Notes: generated by a model not told the origin, from the letters alone. Counted from the stretch's first letter, positions 50,001 to 55,956 are shown. The stretch is 64,000 bases of DNA from Anastrepha obliqua (GCF_027943255.1 NC_072892.1:122963792-123027791); one strand, 5' to 3'. Program-made: numbers and translations.

Positions 50001-52019
50001 GGAGATGAAGAAGGAATTGAGTAGGTACAACACCTCTTCTGTAAATGTCGTGCACTTCTAAAAGACCGTGCCAAATATCTTCGCCATTATTTCTTTGAAG
50101 AAGTGGGAAATTTGGAAAATGTCTCACTGGAAGGACTAGTTGCCTTCTTAAAAAGATCTACATAAGTGGTTTAAGAATTTTAGTTTAGGAATGTAAATCA
50201 AATGCAAGTTTCCGCATACGCCGCATATGCCTTAAACGATAAATTAGTGCAACTATATGAAAACACCTCCATAAGCGAATTCTAAAACGCCCAGAACGTC
50301 TGAAAGTCGAAAAATTTTCTACTTTTCACAGGCGACTCAGATGTTACAGACAAGCTGCTGTTTCACACCTTCGTTCTGGTTCGAGTGAATACAGGAACGA
50401 TGTAATCGGTAACTCTTCGTACACTTTTTACAAGTTTTGCATAAAATTTTGACAATCAAATGAACAGCAACTTGTGTGATTAAACTAATATTTACTTGAA
50501 TAAGATCTACAATTTAATAGACAAATGAAAATTTTTTGAAATAAGAAATTTTATTCTCATTGGTTTGAAATTTTTTTAATTGATAAATTACGTGTGTCGA
50601 AATTTGTATATACACTTTTGTATTTTGGTCTTAAATCCAACTATGAATTGGCAAATTGGCCTATGCAACAATAAACGAGCAAGTAAACGAGTCAAATAAA
50701 GTTTTCTTCTTTCACTTAAAGCTATTCAAAAATCGACTACTATCAAGAGTTAAAAATATGAAAATATATAAAGCAGTGAGGTATGGATACTTAAGGTAGC
50801 AGACACCGCCCACTAGAGAGATTTGAAGGAAAGGCTCTGCGAAAAATATATGGACCCTTGCGACTAAGAATTAGAGGGAAGAAGGTTAGGTCGTACGTAC
50901 AGAACGTCAAAAAACAGATTTACCAGTATAGCGTTTCATACCGATTGAACGCAGAGGACGAGGGAGGCCAGGTAAACGCGGGATTGATGAGGTTAGAGCT
51001 GACCTGTGGAAATTCCTAGAAATACGTAGTAGGGAATAGATTGCAGAAGCAATGGTCTACACAAGACTGTAATGCTAATAATGATGACGATGATGTACAT
51101 ATTGATAATTATGAAAAGAAAAAAAACGGACCGGTCTGAATTTTTAGCAGGTGGTTGACCATTTTCGGGATATATCCAAATTTAGTTTGAAATGTAGTAA
51201 TATTTTAACCACACGATTTATATTTTTAGTGATTTGGTTGTAATTTTGCTGCTCTAGAAGAATCGTACAGTTGTATATTAAATGAATTTGTAATACATAT
51301 ACATAAACTAATATGTTTTAGATATTTCAACAATCCGATTAACCGAAGTGACAATTTTTTTGACAACAATTTCTAGACCCCCGGTCGCTCACAGTTTTTC
51401 AGAGTTTTGGCACACCTAAAGTATGATACTTTCCTAGTGAATCCCAATAGAATGCGCACCAGCTCTCTCAAAACTCTCTCTCTCTTTCTCTCTCTCTCGT
51501 CACATATATATGTATATTAAAAAATACTTACAAGTCTGTATATTTTCGTGAACTTAGCGGAACTAAAGTCAAATTGACACAAAAGTGTAAGATTATTCAC
51601 TACAAACCTAACTACTGCTTTGCCGCTTACTTCATTATCACTTCTTAAGCAATTCCTAAGTTCTCACAATTCAGAGCTTACCTTGAGCCACTGCATCTGG
51701 GTCTATGAAACCGTACTCCTCTTCAAAGCCCGATGGGAACGTCTCACCCACCTCCTCTTCAATGTGCTTTCTTATTAAGTTGACATCCTGCACGTAACGG
51801 TAAATGATGTTGGTATTAGTACAAAATGCCTCGACGAAGTGCCGAATGATGTTTACATGACAAGAAAGTATGTGCACATTTTCATTCGTAGTAAATCGCT
51901 ATACGACTGTATAGCTGTGTGAGTGTATGTAATGGTTAGTGGTATGCGTGCCTACGTGTGAATGTGCCTCGACAAGAGTGCTTGTAATTGATTGCGTAGG
52001 TGCGTTAGAGCCGTGCACG

Positions 52020-52051
<32 letters not shown>

Positions 52052-55000
52052 ATCGCTAACTTCTTAACGCACTGCTGCGAGTATTCACGGCTCGTCGTAA
52101 AATTTTTTTCATTTCTATTTTCCCACAAAATGCCCTCCTATGCTAACCTACACTACTTGGAGTTACCATCACCGCCACTGGTAGCAGCAGTGCTGATGAA
52201 CGAAGACAACTGATGCAAATCAATCTATGCTGCCATTCAAGCGAAATTTATCCCTTCTCCCCCGCCCAAATGAGACATTGGTTGGCGCTGCGGGTATTTA
52301 CTTTATTCTTGTCTCGTTTCTATTTGCAATTTGTACTTACATATTGGCATAAGTACATTTACAGGTTTTGATTTTGGATAAGCTATGCAGCAGTCAGGCC
52401 GGCGGGGCGGTGGGTGTGTGACTTAGAGCGCGTGTTACGTCGTTTTGTGCGCTTTCATTTGTGTCTTTATTTGCTTAAGCATTCGTATTCAAATCGAATT
52501 CAAATTTTTAAATTGCAGTCAATTTAGCAGAAACGACACATCAATCAAATGTAAGCTGCCAAAGCTCCAATAATGTTTTCGTCGTATGTATGTATTTGTG
52601 TAAACCTGCGGAAACACGTGAAAGTGAAAGTTAACCGACGAAAGTTGGTGAGTTATCAATCATGCATAAATAATTAATTGAAAAGGCTTGATTAGATAGA
52701 TCTGTATAACACTCTCAAGTCCTTTTGGTTTCAGACTTCTAGCTCCCATTTCTAATCAGCCGATAGGGCTTGTGTATGGTGACTAAATGTTTGCGGATTT
52801 AGATGTCTCTTTTCAACATGAAATATCAACCGAGAAAATATTTCTTTCTAATATCTTTCGTCTGTTTCGGCATTCTATTGGATTACTGGCCATAAAGGCA
52901 TTGAAGGGAACGGAGCTAGTAGCCGGTATAGCGAGTAACGGGGTCTCTCTATCGGCAAATTCAATACGAATATTATACAACGAGCTAAATGAAAACATAA
53001 TCAGAAAATTCAGCACAAAATGGGAGAATCTGTCGACTCACAGAAATGCTAAGATCCTGTGTAAACAAGACGACCACAGTCGTACTCGATTTATATTTCA
53101 CTAACGCGGGAATGTAGGATATATAGGGAGTAGGGCTCAGGGGAAACTTTAGACCATCTCCTTTGCGAATGTCCTGCGTTATTCAAAACACGCTTTGGAG
53201 GCACCAAAGCATGACATATTAGAAGACATCTCAGGAGTGGGTCGTTAAATCTCCAATAGAAACAGGCGCCATGCGGGTGAACTATTTCAAAACGTATAAC
53301 TGATGAACTCCATCTGGTAGCGTTATGGGCCGAACCCGTCTGTGCGTTATTGAAAGGCTACTAGCCCATCCTCATCTAACCTTTCGTCCATCAAAGGTCA
53401 ATTTCAATTGTCGGAGTGCACCTCTGGCAATGAAAAGTATCTCAATATCAATATATCATCTGTCATCTGGAGGTGGCATAACCGTTGGTTTAATAACCTT
53501 TGCTATTGCTTCTACATCTAAGAAAAGATGGCTTAGCATCTTGCAGGCTGAAATTGAACCATTTTCAATCTGTGCGAGAATAAATCATGTGAGGGGTAAC
53601 AAGGGTGCGCACATAGCTATATACCCGAACAGTACAGCTGTATTAAAAGCACTAACTTCACAACCTAAACTAACTTAGTGGAACACATAAAATTGTTCTT
53701 TGCCGGGTTCTGGCTCACTCTGGAATAAAAGGTGATGAAATCGCTGATGCACTCACTAGGGCGGGGTCGGTAGCAGATATTTAGAATGTTTTAGAATGTC
53801 CAGAATTTATCTGGGATATCAACTGGGCAGAAGCTAAATGCATCGTAAAAAGTTAGGAAAATGCTCAAAGAGTTACGCATTGGGAAGCCACACAAGACGT
53901 TCGTGAAGCCGAAAGGCTTTTAAGAGCTTTTACCTACAATAGGGAACTGCATAACATGCGTAAGGTAGACATCAGGAAAATGTTCGAAAAAAATTGTTGA
54001 AAAAAATGCAAAAACTTGTAAGTTGATTTTCTGACGGTCACTATTATCATACCTAAATTTCATCTCTCAAAACTTCAAATTTGGAATAAGACGGTGTGTG
54101 GATGCTGTCTGAGGGATGATAACACCACAGAGCATAGCTTGTGCAGCTGGATGGCCTTGGTAAAGAAAAGATTGCACATCTTTCAACGAGATGAAATGGA
54201 TCCGCATGAAATTAAGAATGCTGTTGTTGCAGATATTCCGAAATTTGTTCACATGGCGGAAAATTTACTAAAAAATTTGGTTTTCGACCGATTCCCAATC
54301 TGAGGCAGGGAGCATTTAGGTTAAATTAAAGCTGATGTAATACATTTAAGGTACCAGTCAATAGGTCTAGCATCAACTATTCCCAAAATATGTAGAAGGA
54401 CGCAGGGGATATTTTACGTGTAAAAGTATGGGCTATTGGATATTAGTATCTGTAGTGCTAAAATTAATATTATGCACGGCAACTGAGAAGAACCGGACCT
54501 CTGTACCTAAATTTGCGTTTAGAGTGATGGAAATAAAGCAATTCATAAATTGCCTTACAATCAATTTTGCCATTAATTATTATGAAGATGAACAGCACAG
54601 GAAAGTACGTCCTCTTGTCCGATAGACTTTGCCAGCCGAAAAGTTTATGTGTTCCCATATAGTTTGAGACGACCCCGACTAGAAATTTTGGTAAGGCGGT
54701 AATTAGGCGCAAATAAGGCAGACCGCATTCCAAATTTGTGCCTCATAAGGCAGCCAAACTAGGCCCAAGTCCCGAAAGGTATCGCCACACATCTGCCTCA
54801 TTAGGCGCAGGTTCGAAAAACCGAACTTCGGTAATACTCCGGATGCCCTTCTACAAATCAGTTAGGGATTCCAATTTATGCCTAAGTGAGACACTGCCAC
54901 AGATTTTCGTGACCACAACCAAATTTGGTATTGTTCTGGCATGCCAATCTTTGCCTTGCCTAACGTGGGCCTGGTAAGGTAATAGTGAGGCCTGCCTAAT

Positions 55001-55956
55001 TCGGGCCTAACTGATTCTTCGGCATGCCTCACGGTAATTCTTGTCGGGACGTTCGGTCAATAAAGTTTGTATATAGAAAACTTCGTGAACATTTTTTTGA
55101 TAGTACGGATTCCAGGATATTCATGGCAGAAATACACCCCGCCCTCACTTAAGGAGACCACCATTTGTATGAAGCTATGCCCCATAAAGCGGAAAAATAT
55201 ATTATTTTTAATAAAGCAATTTTCATTGAAAACTAGGAAAACATCTCATTCTTCACATATATTTGGGATATTTGCTTTAGTTTTAGGGCTTACCGCACGT
55301 TTTAGTTTTTACTTCTCAAAAAACGGAGTACATACTCGTACATCTCTAATTAGAGTTCTTGAGCAAATCAAAAATTGTGCAATATTCATGAAAATCTACT
55401 CAGTAGCCTCGCACATTATTAAAATTAAGAATCGTTGCATTTCAATCCATTAACCTGCCCGTTACTTTGATTCATTTCACAAAAGTTCGGTAACAGCTCG
55501 CACAAGTAGATTTTTAAAGTCCCATCTCGAAGATGCTGACTAATTTTTCTCCGATACATTCAGCAGTCTCAAAAACCCGTCTTTAGTCGAATACTTTAAG
55601 GTGACACTGTAATTTTCGCCGAAATAAATATTCTAGCACAATACGATTTACTGTTTACCATGAAAGGTGTACCCCACACGCGTGTGTTTGTGTATGTGAA
55701 TGCTAAGGAATTTACATATGTTTGTGTGCGTGTATGTCACTGTGCAACAAAAACTCAGTGGACTAACATTATCCGAAATTAATCGATCGCAAATAATTCT
55801 GGTAAACTCATTACGCCAAACGCGTATCAAGGCACGCAGGTCGCGAAAGTAGTTCGAATGGATCAGCAGCATGCCGGCGAAGATACGCGACAAATCCTTC
55901 AAGTTAAAGATATAATGGAATTTCGATGGTGTTGGTGGCAGTTCCACAATGACAAT
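16959..55956 (-). CDS. DNAH10: axonemal dynein heavy chain 10-like gene, partial, 17 exons
   Basis: Heavy chain of an axonemal inner-arm dynein, an ATP-driven microtubule motor of cilia and sperm flagella. DNAH10 is known as one of the two I1/f-type inner-arm heavy chains; the fly orthologue is Dhc98D. Seventeen exons on the minus strand join in one open frame (4,750 bases, 1,583 codons plus one base), all with GT...AG introns and matching phases. In order they encode the AAA3 end, AAA4 with P-loop [11 protein letters not shown]1 of the stalk, the microtubule-binding domain, CC2, AAA5, AAA6 and part of the C-terminal region. Residue order matches the family from memory throughout, including [20 protein letters not shown] and EIRSFATPP. 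No stop or frameshift breaks it, so it is probably functional. The 5' part is upstream of the window and the last roughly 300 codons are not seen. Assignment to DNAH10 rather than another axonemal chain rests on recalled similarity. Confidence 0.88.
17207..17384 (-). CDS. DNAH10: DNAH10 exon P: C-terminal region
   Basis: Fifty-nine codons plus one base. [20 protein letters not shown] matches the (I)xYGGR(V/I)xDxxDRR dynein motif; it continues [19 protein letters not shown]. Acceptor CCCGCAG, donor GTGAGT. Confidence 0.95.
17513..17671 (-). CDS. DNAH10: DNAH10 exon O: C-terminal region
   Basis: Fifty-three codons, [20 protein letters not shown] ... [12 protein letters not shown]. The GWNxxYDFNxSDF and W..L.YLxGE motifs are conserved in axonemal dyneins. 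Acceptor TTCTCAG, donor GTGAGT; phase 0 both sides. Confidence 0.95.
17995..18050 (-). repeat. dispersed short repeat, copy 3
   Basis: The reverse complement reads TATGAGGAGTCTTTCATGGC and AGAAATACACTCGGAGGTTT, nearly matching the copy at 57618-57660. It is a fragment within the intron between exons N and O. Confidence 0.45.
18230..18720 (+). pseudogene. non-LTR ORF2 tail fragment, family B
   Basis: Decayed frames [36 protein letters not shown] and [13 protein letters not shown], matching the copy at 59190-59750. The family carries a post-reverse-transcriptase segment '[11 protein letters not shown]...YGAEAW' and a tail '[15 protein letters not shown]'. Clade not assigned. Confidence 0.55.
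19290..20110 (+). pseudogene. non-LTR RNase H and C-terminal fragment
   Basis: Frames include [37 protein letters not shown] and [20 protein letters not shown], the RNase H Glu and Asp blocks and the ORF2 C-terminus of an I-type element. A weak [17 protein letters not shown] is readable near 19580. Multiple frameshifts. Confidence 0.6.
20776..21609 (+). mobile_element. DD41D mariner-type element, N-terminus deleted
   Basis: Flanked by TA, with inverted ends GGTGGTTAAATTTTAAGGGC and the complement of GGCCCTTGAAACTTAACCAC. It encodes [13 protein letters not shown] (first Asp), [51 protein letters not shown] (second Asp) and [15 protein letters not shown], with Asn at the third Asp and exactly 41 positions spacing. 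Three stops, and the first roughly 100 codons are deleted. A rosa-like group member. Confidence 0.83.
22080..22290. repeat. MITE-like repeat next to exon N
   Basis: Ends with TTCCGATAGGGTGATTAATT and ATGCCACCTTGTA, also found near 18752-18785 and, diverged, at 33826-33855. The part ATTTTGACCTTAAGGCGCAT matches 39000-39025. It lies 30 bases from exon N and could supply intronic sequence for the splice donor side. Nature not established. Confidence 0.35.
22321..22463 (-). CDS. DNAH10: DNAH10 exon N: after AAA6
   Basis: Completes a split Val and continues [19 protein letters not shown] ... [16 protein letters not shown]. The EPPNGLKxN and LxFFHAVVQERR signatures are universal in dynein heavy chains. 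Acceptor TCTCCAG, donor GTGAGT. It is separated from exon M by a 101-base intron and from exon O by 4.6 kb of repeats. Confidence 0.96.
22565..22766 (-). CDS. DNAH10: DNAH10 exon M: AAA6 core
   Basis: Sixty-seven codons plus one base: [20 protein letters not shown], then [20 protein letters not shown] and ILQKSLK. Matches the WxxLQNxHL, HPDFRLWxTT and FPxxxLQ blocks found in all dynein AAA6 modules. Acceptor ATTTAG, donor GTAATT. Confidence 0.96.
23281..23577 (-). pseudogene. non-LTR RNase H fragment, minus strand
   Basis: The minus strand encodes [20 protein letters not shown] then ADELIKYDS, the His/Asp block of non-LTR RNase H (consensus WVPGHxGIxGNExADEL). No Glu or reverse transcriptase block of the same copy is visible. 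Confidence 0.55.
23580..24300 (+). pseudogene. non-LTR RNase H and C-terminal fragment
   Basis: Encodes [20 protein letters not shown] (RNase H end), then [24 protein letters not shown] and a decayed knuckle/tail whose end resembles 50090-50160 (shared GGGAAATTTG, ATGTCTCACTG, AAAAAATCTA). It is the same family as 49570-50180 at about the same breakpoint. Confidence 0.6.
24440..24700 (-). repeat. non-LTR 3' untranslated remnant
   Basis: The reverse complement has TATGCTGCTACAACAAAAAC preceded by CACTCCAGCACCATTCCCTG. The CTGCTACAACAACAAC terminus is shared with the 3' ends at 7615-7631 and 42815-42838. Assigned by that terminus only. Confidence 0.35.
24701..26169. other. DNAH10 intron, no gene
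   Basis: AT-rich intron sequence between exons L and M. ACACAC/ACATAC simple repeats near 26115-26140. No coding motif. Confidence 0.45.
26170..26436 (-). CDS. DNAH10: DNAH10 exon L: AAA6
   Basis: Eighty-nine codons, [20 protein letters not shown] ... [19 protein letters not shown] ... SLGQGQEK. These are the LRxxRPDR-like, SPGxDPxxxL and GQGQE blocks of AAA6, here in the DNAH10 form CFRVDR. Acceptor GCATAG, donor GTGAGT. Confidence 0.96.
26437..27579. other. DNAH10 intron, no gene
   Basis: First part of the 12.9 kb intron upstream of exon L. Nothing recognised. Confidence 0.45.
27580..28190 (+). pseudogene. non-LTR ORF2 tail fragment, family B
   Basis: Frames [61 protein letters not shown]. 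About 100 codons between the LTYGA block and the tail are partly lost. It matches the better-preserved copies at 59190 (plus) and 29977 (minus). Confidence 0.68.
28240..28385. repeat. 73-base tandem duplication
   Basis: Two adjacent copies (28240-28312 and 28313-28385) of a unit starting TTTAGCCGAGAATCACAG and containing AAATCGTAGGGAACGTAATG. They differ at about five positions. No coding sense seen. Confidence 0.85.
28590..29900 (-). pseudogene. jockey-like reverse transcriptase fragment
   Basis: Minus strand: a 5' segment with [20 protein letters not shown] (linker before the catalytic domain), [49 protein letters not shown], then [15 protein letters not shown] (the YADD-type box reads CADD). 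Frameshifts at about 29310 and 28860. A 190-codon block at 29313-29888 is still uninterrupted. The order is that of ORF2 from before finger to palm. Confidence 0.8.
29977..30665 (-). pseudogene. non-LTR ORF2 tail fragment, family B
   Basis: Minus strand: [91 protein letters not shown], then [20 protein letters not shown] and [20 protein letters not shown]. With the plus-strand copy at 59190 it is the most complete version of this family here. Two or three frameshifts. Confidence 0.75.
30700..32030 (-). pseudogene. jockey-like reverse transcriptase fragment
   Basis: Minus strand: [38 protein letters not shown], [34 protein letters not shown] (catalytic FADD), [20 protein letters not shown] and [20 protein letters not shown]. 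Several frameshifts, notably around the T-rich FFFFF stretch at 31417-31432. It is a second, separate copy next to the 28.6-29.9 kb one. Confidence 0.8.
32031..33769. other. DNAH10 intron, no gene
   Basis: No coding motif. A T-rich run lies at 32644-32656. The stretch 32845-33060 (TTGTTCAATAAGGTCTGAAG) may be an old mariner end but I cannot support it. Confidence 0.35.
33900..34460 (+). pseudogene. non-LTR RNase H fragment
   Basis: Frames [18 protein letters not shown] (from VFQAEVxAI), [20 protein letters not shown] (the His block, consensus WVPGHxNIxGNxxADELA) and [13 protein letters not shown] (knuckle). Frameshifted in at least three places. Confidence 0.55.
34490..34890 (+). pseudogene. 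non-LTR ORF2 tail fragment, family B
   Basis: Frames [30 protein letters not shown] and [21 protein letters not shown] truncated copy that begins within the [12 protein letters not shown] segment. It directly follows the RNase H fragment ending near 34460 but belongs to another family. Confidence 0.7.
35597..36873 (+). mobile_element. DD34D mariner, 1,277 bases, degenerate
   Basis: Flanked by TA, with ends CGAGGTGTGTTTAAAAAGTA and the complement of TACTTTTTGAACACACCTCG. The transposase starts at 35802 ([17 protein letters not shown]) and has a stop after FYRW. It continues with [20 protein letters not shown], shifts frame in a T run near 36110, and goes on with [20 protein letters not shown]. 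The first catalytic site is ITGKESW (Asp to Lys), the second YDNAPAH is intact and the third is [12 protein letters not shown] (Asp to Tyr). Resembles the lineata-type mariners. Confidence 0.87.
36900..37625 (+). pseudogene. non-LTR RNase H and zinc-knuckle fragment
   Basis: Encodes [20 protein letters not shown] (RNase H His block), then [38 protein letters not shown] (CCHC-like knuckle) and [17 protein letters not shown]. It begins 27 bases after the mariner right end. Confidence 0.72.
37712..38905 (-). mobile_element. DD37D (maT-like) element, degenerate copy 1
   Basis: Left end GAGGGTCCGGCACTCAAAGA after TA matches the 62008-63286 element; the right end is not well kept. Minus-strand frames show [37 protein letters not shown] and [19 protein letters not shown]. 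Second and third Asp are 37 residues apart and both retained. Many stops and frameshifts; the N-terminal part reads only in fragments ([14 protein letters not shown]). Confidence 0.75.
39342..39413 (-). CDS. DNAH10: DNAH10 exon K: 24-codon isolated exon
   Basis: Seventy-two bases encoding [13 protein letters not shown] ... KCNPFQ, the short W(F/Y)DLxxPE..NPFQ segment that opens the AAA6 lid region in this family. Acceptor TGGGCAG, donor GTAAGT, phase 0 both sides. It lies alone between a 6.1 kb and a 12.9 kb intron. Without it, exons J and L would still join in frame but would lose the NPFQ segment. Confidence 0.88.
39960..40233 (+). pseudogene. non-LTR ORF2 fragment, left of nested insertion
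   Basis: The stretch GGACGAGATCTAGCACAAAA ... CTACTGGACCGGACAGTA ... GGCATTTATC aligns with 6500-6565 of the other copy. Its continuation is at 42449, after a 2.2 kb insertion. Confidence 0.5.
40374..41655 (+). mobile_element. DD34D mariner, nearly intact, 1,282 bases
   Basis: Flanked by TA, with inverted ends TTGTCGAAAAAGTCTTGCGG and the complement of CCGCAAGACTTTTTTGACAA. The transposase is open for 334 codons with all three catalytic Asp. The element carries an AATAAA at about 41622. It is nested in the 40234-42448 element. By sequence it resembles the cecropia/Hsmar1-type mariners. Its freshness compared with all other elements here suggests recent arrival. Confidence 0.92.
40576..41580 (+). 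CDS. mariner transposase, full-length or nearly
   Basis: Cuts and joins mariner ends at TA targets. 334 residues: N-terminal helix-turn-helix region [20 protein letters not shown], second HTH with [26 protein letters not shown] linker, then catalytic Asp in [23 protein letters not shown] and LAPSDYH at DD34D spacing, ending [17 protein letters not shown]. The expected start is probably ATG 40553 (MEQNKKKK), but a run of 12 A puts it one base out of frame, so the open frame starts at the internal ATG 40576. About eight N-terminal residues would be lost. Activity is possible but uncertain. Confidence 0.9.
   Translation: MRHILQYYYDKGKNASHAANKICAVYGPDTVLISTAQRWFQRFRSGAEVIEDAPRSERPVVKNCNKIAELLERDRHSSSRSIGQDLGMSHQTVINHLKKLGFKKKLDVWVPHDLTQENIFARMDACESLLNRNKIDPFLKRMVTGDEKWVTYDNVKRKRSWSKSGEAAQTVAKPGLTARKVILCVWWDWQGIIHYELLPYGQTLNSDLYCQQLDRLNAALMQKRPSLINRGRIVFHQDNARPHTSLVTRQKLRELGWEVLLHPPYSPDLAPSDYHLFLSMANELGSRKLSSRESCENWLSEFFDNREASFYKRGILKLASRWELVIEQNGAYLI
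42449..42840 (+). pseudogene. non-LTR ORF2 3' end, right of nested insertion
   Basis: Continues the fragment interrupted at 40233. Shares CGAATGCCGTTATCGG, CTTATCCACAATC and ATCCGGCTTTTGAA with 6600-6770. The tail has [15 protein letters not shown] frames and CTACAGTTATATGAGTTAGACG, ending in TTGCTACAACAACAAAAACA, the family 3' terminus. Confidence 0.55.
42841..43130 (+). pseudogene. non-LTR 3' fragment, second family
   Basis: Contains CTCTGGCACTGCTCCTGCGC (a decayed C-P-L knuckle line) and ends GGAGGATCAACCAAGTCTAACCTAACC; the AACCTAACCTAA-type tail is also seen near 24285. Identity is tentative. Confidence 0.35.
43434..44618 (-). mobile_element. DD34D mariner, degenerate
   Basis: Ends CTTGATCAAAAAGTTCCCGG and the complement of CGGGAACCTTTTGCTCAAAG. 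Minus-strand frames: [36 protein letters not shown] (DNA-binding part), then [14 protein letters not shown] (second Asp to Tyr) and [12 protein letters not shown] (third Asp to Asn), and [20 protein letters not shown]. Stops and frameshifts throughout. Confidence 0.75.
44619..45480. other. DNAH10 intron adjoining exon J
   Basis: AT-rich, nothing recognised. The exon J donor GTAAAG is at 45480. Confidence 0.5.
45481..46941 (-). CDS. DNAH10: DNAH10 exon J: end of CC2 and AAA5
   Basis: 487 codons, phase 0 at both ends. It starts [20 protein letters not shown] (CC2 end) and then [20 protein letters not shown] (AAA5 start). Further on are [47 protein letters not shown] and the AAA5-AAA6 linker [14 protein letters not shown]. 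It is the longest and most conserved exon in the window and the anchor for the DNAH10 call. Acceptor TTATAG, donor GTAAAG. Confidence 0.97.
47083..47927 (-). CDS. DNAH10: DNAH10 exon I: stalk and microtubule-binding domain
   Basis: 281 codons after a split Glu. Residues about 1-105 are the CC1 coiled coil, rich in Glu/Lys/Ala with [15 protein letters not shown]. Residues about 106-225 are the microtubule-binding tip, opening with [19 protein letters not shown] and containing [12 protein letters not shown]. The rest is CC2, ending MRQAERRL. The tip docks on the B-microtubule of the neighbouring doublet. It is the second longest exon and has no lesion. Donor GTGAGC. Confidence 0.96.
47994..48153 (-). 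CDS. DNAH10: DNAH10 exon H: AAA4-stalk junction
   Basis: Fifty-three codons plus one base, [19 protein letters not shown] ... [18 protein letters not shown]. The motif NYVTPKxYLDFI is the universal dynein sequence just before the stalk. The acceptor used is GACGGCAG; another AG lies 9 bases downstream. Donor GTACTT. The following 66-base intron is open in frame and looks like coding sequence in a raw translation. Confidence 0.94.
48225..48429 (-). CDS. DNAH10: DNAH10 exon G: AAA4 C-terminal half
   Basis: Sixty-eight codons after the split Lys, including [20 protein letters not shown] and [15 protein letters not shown], both strongly conserved dynein AAA4 blocks (the 'MSPxGDxLR' and 'DWxxPWP' signatures). 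Acceptor ACTCAG, donor GTATGA. It ends ...SQHKM at a phase 0 junction. Confidence 0.95.
48494..48636 (-). CDS. DNAH10: DNAH10 exon F: AAA4 core
   Basis: Encodes [14 protein letters not shown], then [18 protein letters not shown]. This matches the VEEGFLE...INN...VPALF block that follows Walker B in axonemal dyneins. It ends with two bases of a Lys codon. Acceptor TTGCAG, donor GTAAGG. Confidence 0.94.
48705..48835 (-). CDS. DNAH10: DNAH10 exon E: AAA4 Walker B region
   Basis: Two bases plus 43 codons: [20 protein letters not shown] followed later by VFLFTAAQ at the Walker B strand. In the family as I recall it this reads FLFTDA, so an Asp is replaced by Ala. The acceptor TTTCTTTTAG lies directly after a run of 21 C on the transcribed sense strand. 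Donor GTATAT. Confidence 0.92.
48846..48866 (+). repeat. G21 homopolymer in splice acceptor tract
   Basis: Twenty-one G on the plus strand, i.e. C21 on the coding strand, 11 bases upstream of the exon E start, so it forms most of the polypyrimidine tract of a 98-base intron. Confidence 0.9.
48934..49111 (-). CDS. DNAH10: DNAH10 exon D: AAA4 P-loop
   Basis: Fifty-nine codons plus one base, starting ILEEYQERR. It holds [18 protein letters not shown] and then the AAA4 nucleotide-binding loop [19 protein letters not shown] Lys after GK instead of Ser/Thr is in line with the variable residue at this place in AAA4 of axonemal dyneins. Donor GTAAAT. Confidence 0.94.
49189..49367 (-). CDS. DNAH10: DNAH10 exon C: AAA4 start
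   Basis: Completes a split Glu codon and adds 59 codons. It contains REPILYGDF and [14 protein letters not shown], matching the conserved approach to AAA4. Acceptor TTTTTCCAG, donor GTACAC. It is followed by a 77-base intron. Confidence 0.93.
49570..50270 (+). pseudogene. non-LTR RNase H and zinc-knuckle fragment
   Basis: Encodes [20 protein letters not shown] (RNase H His block), [15 protein letters not shown], then in other frames [21 protein letters not shown] (knuckle) and [20 protein letters not shown]. It lies in the intron between exons B and C. Related to 23580-24300. Confidence 0.72.
50790..51070 (+). pseudogene. non-LTR ORF2 tail fragment, family C
   Basis: Frames [17 protein letters not shown] and, after shifts, [20 protein letters not shown] then AEAMVYTRL. 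The 'RKIYGP' and '[13 protein letters not shown]' blocks are the kind of tail found after the reverse transcriptase in CR1/RTE-like elements. Short and degraded. Confidence 0.5.
51071..51681. other. DNAH10 intron with CT repeats
   Basis: AT-rich; a pyrimidine repeat CTCTCTCTCTCTTTCTCTCT at about 51470-51500. Nothing coding. Confidence 0.5.
51682..51787 (-). CDS. DNAH10: DNAH10 exon B: AAA3-AAA4 linker
   Basis: Thirty-five codons plus one base ([15 protein letters not shown] ... PDAVAQ), acceptor GTGCAG, donor GTAAGC. The position and the acidic, poorly conserved character match the stretch after DRLI in DNAH10 proteins. The reading frame is also open upstream of the acceptor, but that part ([17 protein letters not shown]) is not dynein-like and is taken as intron. 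Confidence 0.85.
51788..52786. other. DNAH10 intron with CT repeats
   Basis: A second CT repeat at about 52021-52051. No gene seen; a 74-codon frame at 51992 has repeat-derived low-complexity sequence. Confidence 0.5.
52787..53310 (+). pseudogene. non-LTR RNase H fragment
   Basis: Frames [15 protein letters not shown] (RNase H His block), then [20 protein letters not shown] and DHSRTRFIF, and later [19 protein letters not shown] (knuckle end). The order matches an I/jockey-type ORF2 end. Three frameshifts. Confidence 0.65.
53340..54310 (+). pseudogene. non-LTR RNase H fragment, second copy
   Basis: Frames [40 protein letters not shown], then [20 protein letters not shown] and, further on, [16 protein letters not shown] (knuckle) and a [20 protein letters not shown] tail. 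Same family as the neighbour but a different copy, head-to-tail with it. Confidence 0.66.
54311..55767. other. DNAH10 intron, includes GCCT/AGGC-rich patch
   Basis: No gene. The stretch 54690-55035 is unusually rich in GCCT and AGGC tetranucleotides, some as GCCTCATAAGGC and GCCTCATTAGGC inverted pairs. Confidence 0.4.
55768..55956 (-). CDS. DNAH10: DNAH10 exon A: AAA3 C-terminal lid
   Basis: 63 codons, phase 0 at both ends, starting [13 protein letters not shown] and ending DRLISDN. The acceptor is TTTACAG and the donor GTTAGT. The motif [20 protein letters not shown] is the conserved AAA3 helical lid of dynein heavy chains. It is the most upstream exon visible. The intron before it is at least 8 kb, or runs out of the window. 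Confidence 0.93.

Noticed and set aside
52813..53016. Minus-strand frame at 52.8-53.0 kb as a dynein exon
   Set aside because: No dynein motif; it is antisense to the RNase H fragment on the plus strand.
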